Assembly (NCBI GenBank): GCA_021795435.1
Contig: JAJYPJ010000001.1
Span: 62,001 to 126,000, forward strand
Length of the DNA stretch: 64,000 nt
Direction: 5' to 3'
From: Pseudomonadota bacterium
GTDB lineage: Bacteria > Pseudomonadota > Gammaproteobacteria > Xanthomonadales > Rhodanobacteraceae
The position numbers and the translations under genes were made by a program. The notes beneath the pieces were generated by a model. It searched no databases, had not been told where the DNA came from, and saw only the letters and a program-made list of their open reading frames with translations. Shown here in pieces: positions 38,219 through 46,861 of the stretch (its first letter is position 1; the number at the start of each line of letters is the position of its first letter).

Positions 38219-38755
38219 ATGAGGTTCCCTGCAGGCGTTGCCAGTGATGCCGACTCCGAGGCGGTCGCCGCCGCGGCTGCTGGCTCGCGCACGGCGTTTG
38301 CCACGCTTTACCGGCGTCATGCGGCGCGGGTGCACGGCGCGGTACTGCGGCTGTGCGGTTACGACCCTATCCAGGCGGAGGACGTCACCCAGGAAGCGTT
38401 TCTGGCGGCATGGCGTTCGCTGCCGTCCTTTCGCGGCGACAGTGCGTTCGCGACCTGGTTGTATCGGATCGCGGTCAACCAGGCCCTGGCGACGTTGCGC
38501 GCGCAAGCCGTCGCGGTTGCCGGTGGCTGCGTGGATGAGGAAGTGCCCTTCGAACCGGCGTCCTGCCCGGCTGAGCGCAGCGAGCTGGAGCGGGCGGTCG
38601 CGTCTTTGCCGCCGCGCGCCCGCAGCGTGCTGGTGTTGCATGACGTGGAGGGATGGACGCACGACGATATAGCCCGGTCCCTCGGTATTACCGCCGGCGC
38701 CTGCAAGGCCCACCTGCATCGCGCGCGCGCGATGCTGCGCGCGCGGTTGGAGTAA
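38219..38755 (+). CDS. ECF-type RNA polymerase sigma factor
   Basis: A roughly 178-residue sigma-70 family member with only regions 2 and 4. Region 2 contains the core-binding and -10 part YDPIQAEDVTQEAFLAAWRS and FRGDSAFATWLYRIAVN; region 4 has LPPRARSVLVLHDVEGWTHD followed by the helix-turn-helix DDIARSLGITAGACKAHL. The start is uncertain: ATG at 38219 or 38186. The following gene begins four bases after the stop and may encode its regulator. The three-gene order sigma factor, small membrane protein, DUF4097 protein suggests envelope stress control. Confidence 0.85.
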   Translation: MRFPAGVASDADSEAVAAAAAGSRTAFATLYRRHAARVHGAVLRLCGYDPIQAEDVTQEAFLAAWRSLPSFRGDSAFATWLYRIAVNQALATLRAQAVAVAGGCVDEEVPFEPASCPAERSELERAVASLPPRARSVLVLHDVEGWTHDDIARSLGITAGACKAHLHRARAMLRARLE

Positions 38756-38759
38756 GACC

Positions 38760-39158
38760 ATGAATGACGATTCGATGAGCTCTGATCTTGCCCTTCAACA
38801 GGCGCTGAGGCAGCTGGCGCGCGACGAGCCGCCACGACGGACGCTGTGGCCGCGCATTGCTCGATCGCTGCCTCCCCGGCGGTCGTCGTGGCCGCTTGCC
38901 GGCGCTCTGGTGCCTGCACTGGCCGCCTCGGTGCTGGTCGTCTGTGGCCTTGGTTTGCTTCTGCCGATGGCGCTGGCGCAGGCTTCCGCAGTACCCGGCG
39001 CCGCCACGTTGCGCGAGGCCATGCTGCAACTGGATGGCGCGCAGGCCCGGTTGGCGGCCGCCCAGCGCTTGCAGCCGCATGCCGCCTACCTGACCGAATT
39101 GCGCGTGCACTACAGCTTGCAGCGGGCCGCGCTGGAACGGCTGCTGCAGGGCAGTTGA
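38760..39158 (+). CDS. Small membrane protein, possible anti-sigma factor
   Basis: A 132-residue protein. The N-terminal 45 residues are charged and would be cytoplasmic, then a single hydrophobic helix (ALVPALAASVLVVCGLGLLLP), then a periplasmic helical part rich in Ala/Gln/Leu (LREAMLQLDGAQARLAAAQRL). That topology, and the position four bases after an ECF sigma gene, fits an anti-sigma factor, but no zinc-binding motif (HxxxCxxC) is present. Assignment is from context only. Confidence 0.5.
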   Translation: MNDDSMSSDLALQQALRQLARDEPPRRTLWPRIARSLPPRRSSWPLAGALVPALAASVLVVCGLGLLLPMALAQASAVPGAATLREAMLQLDGAQARLAAAQRLQPHAAYLTELRVHYSLQRAALERLLQGS

Positions 39159-39213
39159 ATGCGTTGGCCGGAGCACGAAGCCCGGCCCTTATCCACCCCC
39201 AGAGGGCACCACC

Positions 39214-40242
39214 ATGAAACGTCAACGTCGCAGTTCCGCCATGATCGCGCGCATGCTTTTGCCGGGCATGTTGATCGTTGCCAGCGCCGCGTGCGCAGCC
39301 CCCGCGCCGCCCCCTGTCGCGCCACCGGCGCCGGCTGCCCCAATGGCCCCTTCGCCGCCCGTGGCGCCCGCTCCGCCTGCAGCGCGGGGACAGGGTGCCA
39401 TGACACCGATTTCCATCCTGCGGCCGTTGGCCAGCGACGGCGACGTACACATCGACGACGGTGCGGGCAGCATTCGCGTCGTGGCGTGGGACAGGGGTGC
39501 TGTGCAAGTGACGGGCGAGCAGCCATCGGCAGCCAAGGCCCCCGTCGTGGAAAGCAGCGCTGATCGCTTCTCCTTGCGCATCCGCGCCAAGGTGCAGCAT
39601 TGCTGGTTCATTTTCGCCTGCTCGCAATCGCTGCTGCCCGTGCATTTGACGGTCTACGTTCCCCGCGCCGCGAGCGTCACGCTGAGATCCGTCAGCGCCG
39701 ACCAATCGGTGCAAGGCATGCAAGGAGCGCGCGTTGACCTGGACAGCGTGAGCGGCGTGCTTCAGCTGCTGAAGTCGGATTTTGCATCCGCCAGGATGCA
39801 TTCGGTCAGCGGCACCATCCGGGTCGATGGACGCATAGGTCGCCTGGACGCCGATGACGTCTCGGGCGACGTACGCGGCCCGCTCACCGACTGTTCGCAG
39901 GCGCACGTGACGACCATTTCCGGGCAAATCAACCTGGGTTGTGGAAGCGTCAGCGACCTTGAGCTCAAGAGTGTCTCGGGCGATGCGACGCTGGCCGTGG
40001 CGGGATTGCTGCGTGGTGGACGGATCGCCATCAACACGGTGAGCGGCGACGCGCATCTCGTGGTGCCCCCGGGCGTCTCCGCCCGCCTGGATCTCGGCAG
40101 CGTCAGCGGGCGCGTCGGTGGGTCATTGCCCGCCAACGTGACGGTGCACGGACACCACGTCACCGGGCGTTACGGGGCCGGCGATGGCTCGATCCACGTC
40201 GGGACCGTGTCGGGCGACATCCACCTGCAGCAGGGACGTTGA
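39214..40242 (+). CDS. Exported DUF4097-type beta-repeat protein
   Basis: A 342-residue secreted or envelope protein. A signal peptide (AMIARMLLPGMLIVASAACA) is followed by a Pro/Ala-rich linker to about residue 60. From about 165 onward the sequence repeats the short motif [S/T/D/N][V/I]SG eight times (for example DSVSGVL, HSVSGTI, KSVSGDA, GTVSGDI) every 15-25 residues, typical of DUF4097 right-handed beta-solenoid domains. Function of the family is unknown; many sit beside ECF sigma or response-regulator genes. It is the third gene of the ECF sigma unit, 55 bases after the second. Confidence 0.75.
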   Translation: MKRQRRSSAMIARMLLPGMLIVASAACAAPAPPPVAPPAPAAPMAPSPPVAPAPPAARGQGAMTPISILRPLASDGDVHIDDGAGSIRVVAWDRGAVQVTGEQPSAAKAPVVESSADRFSLRIRAKVQHCWFIFACSQSLLPVHLTVYVPRAASVTLRSVSADQSVQGMQGARVDLDSVSGVLQLLKSDFASARMHSVSGTIRVDGRIGRLDADDVSGDVRGPLTDCSQAHVTTISGQINLGCGSVSDLELKSVSGDATLAVAGLLRGGRIAINTVSGDAHLVVPPGVSARLDLGSVSGRVGGSLPANVTVHGHHVTGRYGAGDGSIHVGTVSGDIHLQQGR

Positions 40243-40248
40243 GCGTCA

Positions 40249-40277
40249 GGCCGCGTGTCTCATGTGGGCACGCGGCC
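40249..40277. terminator. Hairpin between convergent genes
   Basis: Stem GGCCGCGTG/CACGCGGCC with an eleven-base loop. There is no T-run, so it is not a classical terminator, but its place between the convergent ends of the DUF4097 gene and the TonB receptor gene suggests it ends transcription from both sides. Confidence 0.5.
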
Positions 40278-40286
40278 GTACCTCGG

Positions 40287-42443
40287 CTAGAGGCTCAGCT
40301 TGAAGCCCGCGTACCACATCCGGCCCAGTGCGGGTTCGATGCCGTACGTCCACACGCGCGAGTAGTACGAACGATCGAAGACGTTGGAGACGCCACCCAG
40401 CAGTTCGACGTGCGGCGTGAGCGTCCAGTTCCCAGCTAGGTCCCAGACGGAGTAAGGCGGGATGCGGGCGGGCAGCACGGTCGTGCCGCCCGTCCCGGGC
40501 TGGTCCTGGTCGCTGTCCTGCCAGTACTGCGATCCGGAAAAAACACCCGTGAAGGCGACCCGGTAGTGGCCGTCGCGACGCCACGTGATGCCTGCCTTGT
40601 AAAGGTGTCTTGGCGAATAGGCGGGCGCTTTGCCAACCTGCCCCGGGATGGCGCTGGCGACGAAGCGGGCATGGAGGAATTGCACGTTGGCAAATGCCTC
40701 CAAATGCTCGCCATTCGTGCTTCCGTGGAGGAAATCATAGGCAACCTGTCCCTCGATGCCTTCGTTGTGGGTATCGCCGGAGTTCTGCTCGATGGAAACA
40801 AGCGGACTGAGTTTGATCGTCTCGATGCGGTTGTGGAAATTCATCCAGAACGCGCTGATGTCATAAAACAGTCCATCGGCCGGCGTGCCATGGATACCCA
40901 ATTCATACGACAGCACCTTTTGGACCGCCGGCGCTGTGCCCGGAACGATGTTGGCGTGTGGCGAGCCAATGTCGAAGTAGCGCACCGGACGCCAGCCGGT
41001 CGAGACATTGAAGTAGGTCTCGTTGAGGTGCCCGTTGGTGAAGAAGTCGTTGCCGAGACCCAGTCCGAACAGGGGTTCCGTACGGGATACGGCCGTGTTC
41101 AGCAGGGGCCTGGAGAGGTTGGGCGGCCGAACCGTTTCGAATACGCTGACCTTCTCATGATCCAGGCGTACCGACGGCACGACATGCCAGTGATGGCCCG
41201 GGCCGAAGCGGAAAAGACTGCTGGCGAAGACCGATGCATAGTCCGAATGGCGTCCCTGCACCAGCGTCGGCACGCCGCCGGTCGCGTCTCGCGGCGCCAG
41301 AAGGTCCGGGTAGTTCGCGCCGCGGAGCGGCGCGTCGGAGTGGTACAGGACCGTGCCGAAGGTGAGTGCATCGCCCGATCCAAAGTCATGGCGCAGGCGC
41401 AGGTCGGCACCCGCAAAGCGGAACCGTGCGTCCTGGATGTTCGTGACGGTGGGCTGAGGTTGGGGTGGAACCGCAGGATTCGCTACGCGCTGGGTCAGCT
41501 CGGAGTCGCCGGCCCATGCCTTGCCGTAGAAGCGCCAATGGTTGCCGAACTGCTGTTCGTGGCTCAGCACCATCACGTTGCGGTTGGCCCATTCGCGATT
41601 GGCCGGTGTGGTCGTCAGGTTCGGATCGGCATTCCACTGGGCCCAGGTGAGTCGACCCGCATCATTGGATGAGGCGTCGTACAAATGCAGCGCAAGGCCC
41701 CATTGCGAGGTTGCGCTCGGGGTCCACAGCACGTCCGCATCGACGCCCTTCACGTTGTAGCCGCTGTTTGCGCGCGGTCCATGGCTTCGGTTGATCCAGC
41801 CGGCCACGCGCCACGCGACATCACCCGAGCTGCCCTTGAGGACGTTGTAGGTTTGCCAGCCACCATCGCTGCCGACCATCTGTTCGGTGCTCGCCCCGAA
41901 AGGCTGGCCGGCCAAGGGCCCCTTGGACACGAAGTCAATGACGGGCGCAGGTTCAGGCCCGTACAGCAGGCTGTTGCCGCCGCGGATGACCCTGACTTCG
42001 CGAACACCCTGGAGCGGCGGCTGGTAGTACAGGGTGGGAAAGCCGATCCAGTCCAGTTCCAGCGGGATACCGTCCTGCAGAACCAGGACGTATTCGGACT
42101 CCTGTGGGTTGCCAAGGCCGCGGTAGGCGAGGTTGACCCGCAGCGGGTCTTGCTCCTGCGAGACGATGACGCCCGGCGTGCGCACGAACAATTGCGTCAG
42201 GTTGTCCTGGGCCACCGTCGGTATCTGGGCCATGTGGGTGACGGTGGCCTTGGTCGTCACCGTGATCAAGGCGCCCGACACCTCGGGCATCAGGTACTGC
42301 AGCTTGGGTTTCCAGAACGGCTCTTCATGATGCAGCACCTCGACCTTGGGAAGGGTCAGGGGGGGCTGGTCGTTGGTGGGCAGGGTCGCTGCACCTACGC
42401 TGGCCTGGGCGCTGGCCAGGAGCAAGGGGAGGGCGGCAAGCAT
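40287..42443 (-). CDS. TonB-dependent outer-membrane receptor (FecA-like)
   Basis: A 718-residue receptor with a short signal peptide (MLAALPLLLASAQAS), a TonB-box-like LPKVEVL near residue 32, a plug domain of about 140 residues (including PGVIVSQEQDPLRVNLAYRG, YVLVLQDGIPLELD and VREVRVIRGGNSLLYGP) and a 22-strand barrel. The plug motifs resemble ferric siderophore and ferric citrate receptors; the ligand is unknown. It ends GRMWYAGFKLSL, whose last residue is Leu rather than the Phe/Trp usual for barrel assembly. No neighbouring iron gene or FecR/FecI pair is present. Confidence 0.9.
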   Translation of the reverse strand: MLAALPLLLASAQASVGAATLPTNDQPPLTLPKVEVLHHEEPFWKPKLQYLMPEVSGALITVTTKATVTHMAQIPTVAQDNLTQLFVRTPGVIVSQEQDPLRVNLAYRGLGNPQESEYVLVLQDGIPLELDWIGFPTLYYQPPLQGVREVRVIRGGNSLLYGPEPAPVIDFVSKGPLAGQPFGASTEQMVGSDGGWQTYNVLKGSSGDVAWRVAGWINRSHGPRANSGYNVKGVDADVLWTPSATSQWGLALHLYDASSNDAGRLTWAQWNADPNLTTTPANREWANRNVMVLSHEQQFGNHWRFYGKAWAGDSELTQRVANPAVPPQPQPTVTNIQDARFRFAGADLRLRHDFGSGDALTFGTVLYHSDAPLRGANYPDLLAPRDATGGVPTLVQGRHSDYASVFASSLFRFGPGHHWHVVPSVRLDHEKVSVFETVRPPNLSRPLLNTAVSRTEPLFGLGLGNDFFTNGHLNETYFNVSTGWRPVRYFDIGSPHANIVPGTAPAVQKVLSYELGIHGTPADGLFYDISAFWMNFHNRIETIKLSPLVSIEQNSGDTHNEGIEGQVAYDFLHGSTNGEHLEAFANVQFLHARFVASAIPGQVGKAPAYSPRHLYKAGITWRRDGHYRVAFTGVFSGSQYWQDSDQDQPGTGGTTVLPARIPPYSVWDLAGNWTLTPHVELLGGVSNVFDRSYYSRVWTYGIEPALGRMWYAGFKLSL

Positions 42444-42692
42444 GGACGATGGGATCTCCGAGGGGGGGGCAGGTCCCGAAGAGCCGTGAGGACGCGCGGA
42501 AACTCTGGACTTGCTCTAGGCTAGCCGAAGCCGCTACTGGCGGGCAGCGGCTCTCACCTCGGTGCTTGCGTGGCCTCGCCGGTTACGGCTCCGCCATCGA
42601 CGTGCACGGGTTCGGCGCCTGATCCCCGGGTCGCCTTCGCCGCCCTTGCGGGCGCCGGTACACTGCATGGCTGGAACAACGGCGAGTACCCC

Positions 42693-44096
42693 ATGAGCCC
42701 CCGCACCCGCGTCCTCACTGGCATCACCACCAGCGGCACATCGCACCTGGGCAACTACGTTGGTGCGATCCGTCCCGCGCTGCGCCTGGCTCAGGATCCG
42801 GGCGCTGATGCCTTCTTCTTCCTCGCCGACTACCACGCGCTCATCAAGTGCGATGATCCGGAACGCGTGGCACGCTCCCGGATGGAAATTGCGGCCACGT
42901 GGCTGGCCTGTGGACTCGATCCGGCGCGGGTCACCTTTTACCGGCAGTCGGACATTGCCGAGATACCGGAATTGACGTGGCTTTTGACCTGCGTGACCGC
43001 CAAGGGCCTGATGAATCGCGCCCACGCGTACAAGGCTGCGGTCGACGCCAACCAGGCGAGGGCAGAGGATGCCGATGCCGGCATCACGATGGGTCTGTAC
43101 AGTTATCCGGTGCTGATGGCCGCGGACATCCTGATGTTCGGTGCGCAGCGGGTACCGGTTGGGCGCGACCAGGTACAGCACATCGAGATGGCACGCGATA
43201 TCGCGATGCGGTTCAACCATCTGTATGGCGAGGACTTGCTCGCCCTGCCGGAGGCGGCCGTGGATGAGGAGGTGGCCACGCTGCCCGGCCTCGATGGCCG
43301 CAAGATGTCCAAGAGCTACGACAACATCATTCCGCTGTTTGCCGGCGGCGCCCGGGCGCAGCAGGAGGCGATTGCGCGGATTGTCACGGACTCGCGCGCA
43401 CCGGGTGAACCCAAGGACCCCGACAGTAATGCGCTGCTCGCCCTGTACCGGGCTTTTGCGACCCGTGCGCAGGCGGATGCCTTCGCCGCCGACCTGCGCG
43501 CTGGACTTGCATGGGGCGATGCCAAGCGACGTCTGGCTGAGCGGATCGACGCCGAAATTGGCCCTTTGCGCGCGCGCTACGAGGCGTTGCTGGCCGATCC
43601 CGATCAAATCGAAGAGGTTCTTCGGCAGGGTGCGACCAAGGCGCGCGCACTTGCGGCACCGCTGGTTGCGAAACTGCGCGCGGCGGTGGGCTTGCGTGCA
43701 CCGCAGGCAACCCGGGAGGCGCCTGCCAAGCGGCCGCGCCCGGCGGCGGGGGGGCGTTTCGTCACCTTCCGCGCTGCCGACGGGCGGTTCCACTTCCGGT
43801 TCGTGGGTGCCGACGGCTCGGACTTGCTTCTTTCGATTCCCTTTGACAGCCCCCGGGCGGCGGCTGATTGGGTGAAGGTGCTGGACAAGTCGGGCGGGCA
43901 GGCCAGCTTTGTCTGGGGCCCCGGCGCGCTGCACCTTGAGCCGGAAGACACTGTGGCCGGCCCGATCACGGTCCTCTGGTTCGCCGACGAACGATTGGCG
44001 GAGACGGCGCCCCAGGCGGGTGCGGATGCGCGCGATGCACTGGCTAGGCGGCTGGTCGCCGAGCTGGAGGCTCGCTGGCGCTCGCAGCGGGACTGA
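42693..44096 (+). CDS. trpS: Tryptophanyl-tRNA synthetase with C-terminal extension
   Basis: A 467-residue class I synthetase. The HIGH-like signature is TSGTSHLGN (13-21) and the second signature is KMSKS (204-208). The middle contains SYPVLMAADILMFGA and VPVGRDQVQH. The catalytic core ends near residue 340. An Ala/Pro/Arg-rich linker follows, then about 90 extra residues (RFVTFRAADGRFHFRFVGAD and FVWGPGALHLEPE) absent from the E. coli enzyme (334 residues). That extension resembles a DUF1508-type fold and may assist tRNA binding (inference). The ATG at 42693 starts the family N-terminus. Confidence 0.93.
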   Translation: MSPRTRVLTGITTSGTSHLGNYVGAIRPALRLAQDPGADAFFFLADYHALIKCDDPERVARSRMEIAATWLACGLDPARVTFYRQSDIAEIPELTWLLTCVTAKGLMNRAHAYKAAVDANQARAEDADAGITMGLYSYPVLMAADILMFGAQRVPVGRDQVQHIEMARDIAMRFNHLYGEDLLALPEAAVDEEVATLPGLDGRKMSKSYDNIIPLFAGGARAQQEAIARIVTDSRAPGEPKDPDSNALLALYRAFATRAQADAFAADLRAGLAWGDAKRRLAERIDAEIGPLRARYEALLADPDQIEEVLRQGATKARALAAPLVAKLRAAVGLRAPQATREAPAKRPRPAAGGRFVTFRAADGRFHFRFVGADGSDLLLSIPFDSPRAAADWVKVLDKSGGQASFVWGPGALHLEPEDTVAGPITVLWFADERLAETAPQAGADARDALARRLVAELEARWRSQRD

Positions 44097-44307
44097 TCAG
44101 TCGGCGGCGACCGGCGGTCCCGTCGGTCCGGGCACGCGGTTCCGTCGCCGGCCGCGCCAGTGGGCCCGGGCGAAGGTCCCGGGAGGATCCCGGCAAGGCG
44201 GACCCGGCGGGGCGTGCGGTGGCCGGTCGCGCCCATGGATTCGGGCCGGATGCGTCCGGCCGGACCGATCACGCGGCTATGGGTGGATTCCGCGCCCGGG
44301 CGCATGT

Positions 44308-46740
44308 TCACCGTGGAGACCGCACGGGGACGAGGCGCAGCGTGTGCTGCGGGGCACCCGGCAGTAACGGCGCCGCCGAACCCTGGGCCCAGGCTTTCCA
44401 ACCCGCGAGGTAGTAGGGCGACAACGGGTTGTCACTCTGCCCTCCGGGCATGTGCAGGTCGCTTTCCGCGGGATGGCCGGGCATGATCTCGAAGCGCTCG
44501 GATGCGCCAAAGGCGGGGGCCTGGACGCGAGGCATGTTGGCGTCTCCGGGCAAGGGTCTGGCCGGCTGGTCGAGAAACCAGCGAAGTGGGGTGGGCAGCG
44601 CGGCCGCGAGGGGGTGGTCGATGCGCGTGGTATTACGCCGTCCCCAGCTCTGCGCGGCGATGCCTCCCGGCGCGGCCCGGAAGCTTGCCGCGACCTGCCG
44701 TGCACAATGGGCTAGCAACTGGCTCCAGTCGCGATAGCGAGGATCGAGCAGGTAGACCGGGCGCTGCGTGGCCAAGGTCCAGACTGCGTACTCGCTCGTA
44801 TCGCCGCTCGGCCACGCGAACCGGGGGTATCGCGCGTGGATGCGGGCAACGAAGGGCGCCAATACGGCCATGCGGACTTCATGGCGAAATGCTTGCGCGG
44901 CATGGTAGGAGACGCTGTCGATGCCGGCTCGACCACTCCAGCGGCTGGTCGCCAGGGCGAGTGCATGCAGCAGCGCATCGCCAGGATGGGCCTGCAGGGT
45001 TGAACGCAGGAGGGCATACCACGGTTGCATGAAGATCGCGCGGTCGTCCAGTTGGATCGCCAGCAGGTCTCGCGGCGTGAAGCGCCGATGCGCCGCCAGG
45101 TCATCGCGGATCTGCTGCGCGCGGGCCCCCAGGTCATATCCCCCATTGCCGAGCAGGGTCAACCCGGCGCCATCGACCACGCGATTGTTGGCCGTCCACA
45201 GGCGTCCGCCCGGCGGATCGACAATGCGTGGGTAGTTCTGGGGTTCCACCCAACCGACCCATCCGGATCCGGGCGCGGAAAAATCGGCGGGCAGCGTGGG
45301 GTCGAAATGCTTCCGGATCGGTATGGCATCGCCGGCAATCGTCCAGCCGATATGGCCCGTGGCGTCGCCAACGATGAAGTTCTGCGGCGGTATGCCCAGC
45401 GTGGCCGCGATCGCCAACGCTTGCGCCGCATTCATCGCCGTCTCGAGATGAACCAGGTTGACGTTGACAGCGCGCGGGTGCAGGGCGATCCAGTCCATGG
45501 CGAGCGGCGTGCCGTCCGCATCGTGCGCCAGGATGGGTCCCCAAATGGTGTCGCGGACGGTCAGTTCGACGGGCTTCCCGCCTGCAACGCGAATGACCTC
45601 GCGATGCGTGCGGATCGGCGCCCACCCGCCCGGGACCCGGTAGCGCGTCGGATCATGCGGATCGCGCAGCACGCGGACCCAGTCGCGCCACTTTCCGTAG
45701 CTGTCGGTGAACGCCCAGGCGATGGCACCATTGGTGCCGGCCACCAGCACGGGCACGCCGGGCAAAGTCAGGCCGTCGAGCTGAACGATGCGCGCAGGAT
45801 CGCTAGGGTTCGGATAGCGCAGTTCCGCGCGGAACCAGATGTTGGGGACGCGCAGCGCCAGATGCATGTCGTTGGCCACGATTGCGGCCCCGGTTGCCGT
45901 GAGGCGGCCAGCGACGGCAAAGCCGTTGCTGCCGATCACATGGGGTTGGCTCAGCATTCTCGCGAGCGCGGCGCTGCGCAGCGCCGTTGCCGGCGGTTCG
46001 GCTCGCAGGTCGAGTTCGCTCGCCGGTGGCATGGGTACCGGCACGTCCGGCGGCCCGGCCATGGGCGCCTGCCAGCGCGGGTCCGGGGCCGTGAGGAAAT
46101 CGACGACCGCCTTGGGCAGGACGGCGCGCATGCGCGCGCGCTGCACGCTGTCAAACCGTGGTGTCACCAGATCGAGGTACATGGCATCGACGACCAGGAT
46201 GCTGTCAGCGGCGGTCCAGGGTCGCGGCTTCCTGCGCAGCAGCAGGTACTCCCAGGGCCTCACTTCCAGCGCCGACAGACCGGCATTGACCCCGCGGGCG
46301 TAGGCATCCAGCAGCGCGCGTTGCGAGGGCGGCAATCGCCCAAGGATTGTCGTTGCCAGCGCGGCGAATCGATAGGGGCGGTTGGCCCGGTCGGCGGGCA
46401 GTGCCGCAGGGCCCAGCAGCGCGGAGAGCGTCCCCGCGGCGTCCCGGCGGAGCAGATCCATCTGGAAGAAGCGCTCCTGGGCGTGCACGAAGCCCAAGGC
46501 GTACGCGAGATCGATGCGGTTGCGCGCGTCCAGCGTGGGGATGCCCAGGGCATCGCGCGTCACGGTGACCGGTGCCCTCAGCCCGGGCAACGATTGGCGT
46601 CCATCCAGCCGCGGCCGGCTTCCCGCCAGCAGAAGCCAACCCGCGATGACCGAGGCCGCGAACAGCAGGAGCAGGCCGCCCACACCCCAGCGAAGGGCAG
46701 GGCGCGTGCGCGCGCGTTTCGATACCGATGCCTTGCCCAT
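44308..46740 (-). CDS. Penicillin acylase family (Ntn-hydrolase) protein
   Basis: An 810-residue Ntn-hydrolase. A membrane anchor (GVGGLLLLFAASVIAGWLLLAG) is at 19-40. The alpha chain is followed by VIGSNGFAVAG, in which S271 would become the N-terminal catalytic residue after self-cleavage. The beta chain contains GTNGAIAWAFTDSY and the oxyanion TANNRVVDG. Family members remove acyl groups from penicillins, homoserine lactones or peptides, so quorum quenching, cell-wall salvage or antibiotic turnover are all possible. The ATG at 46740 puts the anchor at the N-terminus; codons before it are not similar. Probably faces the periplasm. Confidence 0.88.
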   Translation of the reverse strand: MGKASVSKRARTRPALRWGVGGLLLLFAASVIAGWLLLAGSRPRLDGRQSLPGLRAPVTVTRDALGIPTLDARNRIDLAYALGFVHAQERFFQMDLLRRDAAGTLSALLGPAALPADRANRPYRFAALATTILGRLPPSQRALLDAYARGVNAGLSALEVRPWEYLLLRRKPRPWTAADSILVVDAMYLDLVTPRFDSVQRARMRAVLPKAVVDFLTAPDPRWQAPMAGPPDVPVPMPPASELDLRAEPPATALRSAALARMLSQPHVIGSNGFAVAGRLTATGAAIVANDMHLALRVPNIWFRAELRYPNPSDPARIVQLDGLTLPGVPVLVAGTNGAIAWAFTDSYGKWRDWVRVLRDPHDPTRYRVPGGWAPIRTHREVIRVAGGKPVELTVRDTIWGPILAHDADGTPLAMDWIALHPRAVNVNLVHLETAMNAAQALAIAATLGIPPQNFIVGDATGHIGWTIAGDAIPIRKHFDPTLPADFSAPGSGWVGWVEPQNYPRIVDPPGGRLWTANNRVVDGAGLTLLGNGGYDLGARAQQIRDDLAAHRRFTPRDLLAIQLDDRAIFMQPWYALLRSTLQAHPGDALLHALALATSRWSGRAGIDSVSYHAAQAFRHEVRMAVLAPFVARIHARYPRFAWPSGDTSEYAVWTLATQRPVYLLDPRYRDWSQLLAHCARQVAASFRAAPGGIAAQSWGRRNTTRIDHPLAAALPTPLRWFLDQPARPLPGDANMPRVQAPAFGASERFEIMPGHPAESDLHMPGGQSDNPLSPYYLAGWKAWAQGSAAPLLPGAPQHTLRLVPVRSPR

Positions 46741-46861
46741 GCCCGGCCCCCCAAGCCGTGAGGCGATTTCTGCGTGCGGAAGTGTGGCATGCCAGCGCTG
46801 GCCAGTGCATGCCTGCTGCCCGTCTCGCACGCGCCGCTGGATTCCGCGGGCAATCCCTGCG

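Noticed and set aside
45025..46761. Open frame of 578 codons on the plus strand
   Set aside because: Antisense to the penicillin acylase gene, whose catalytic motifs are clear.
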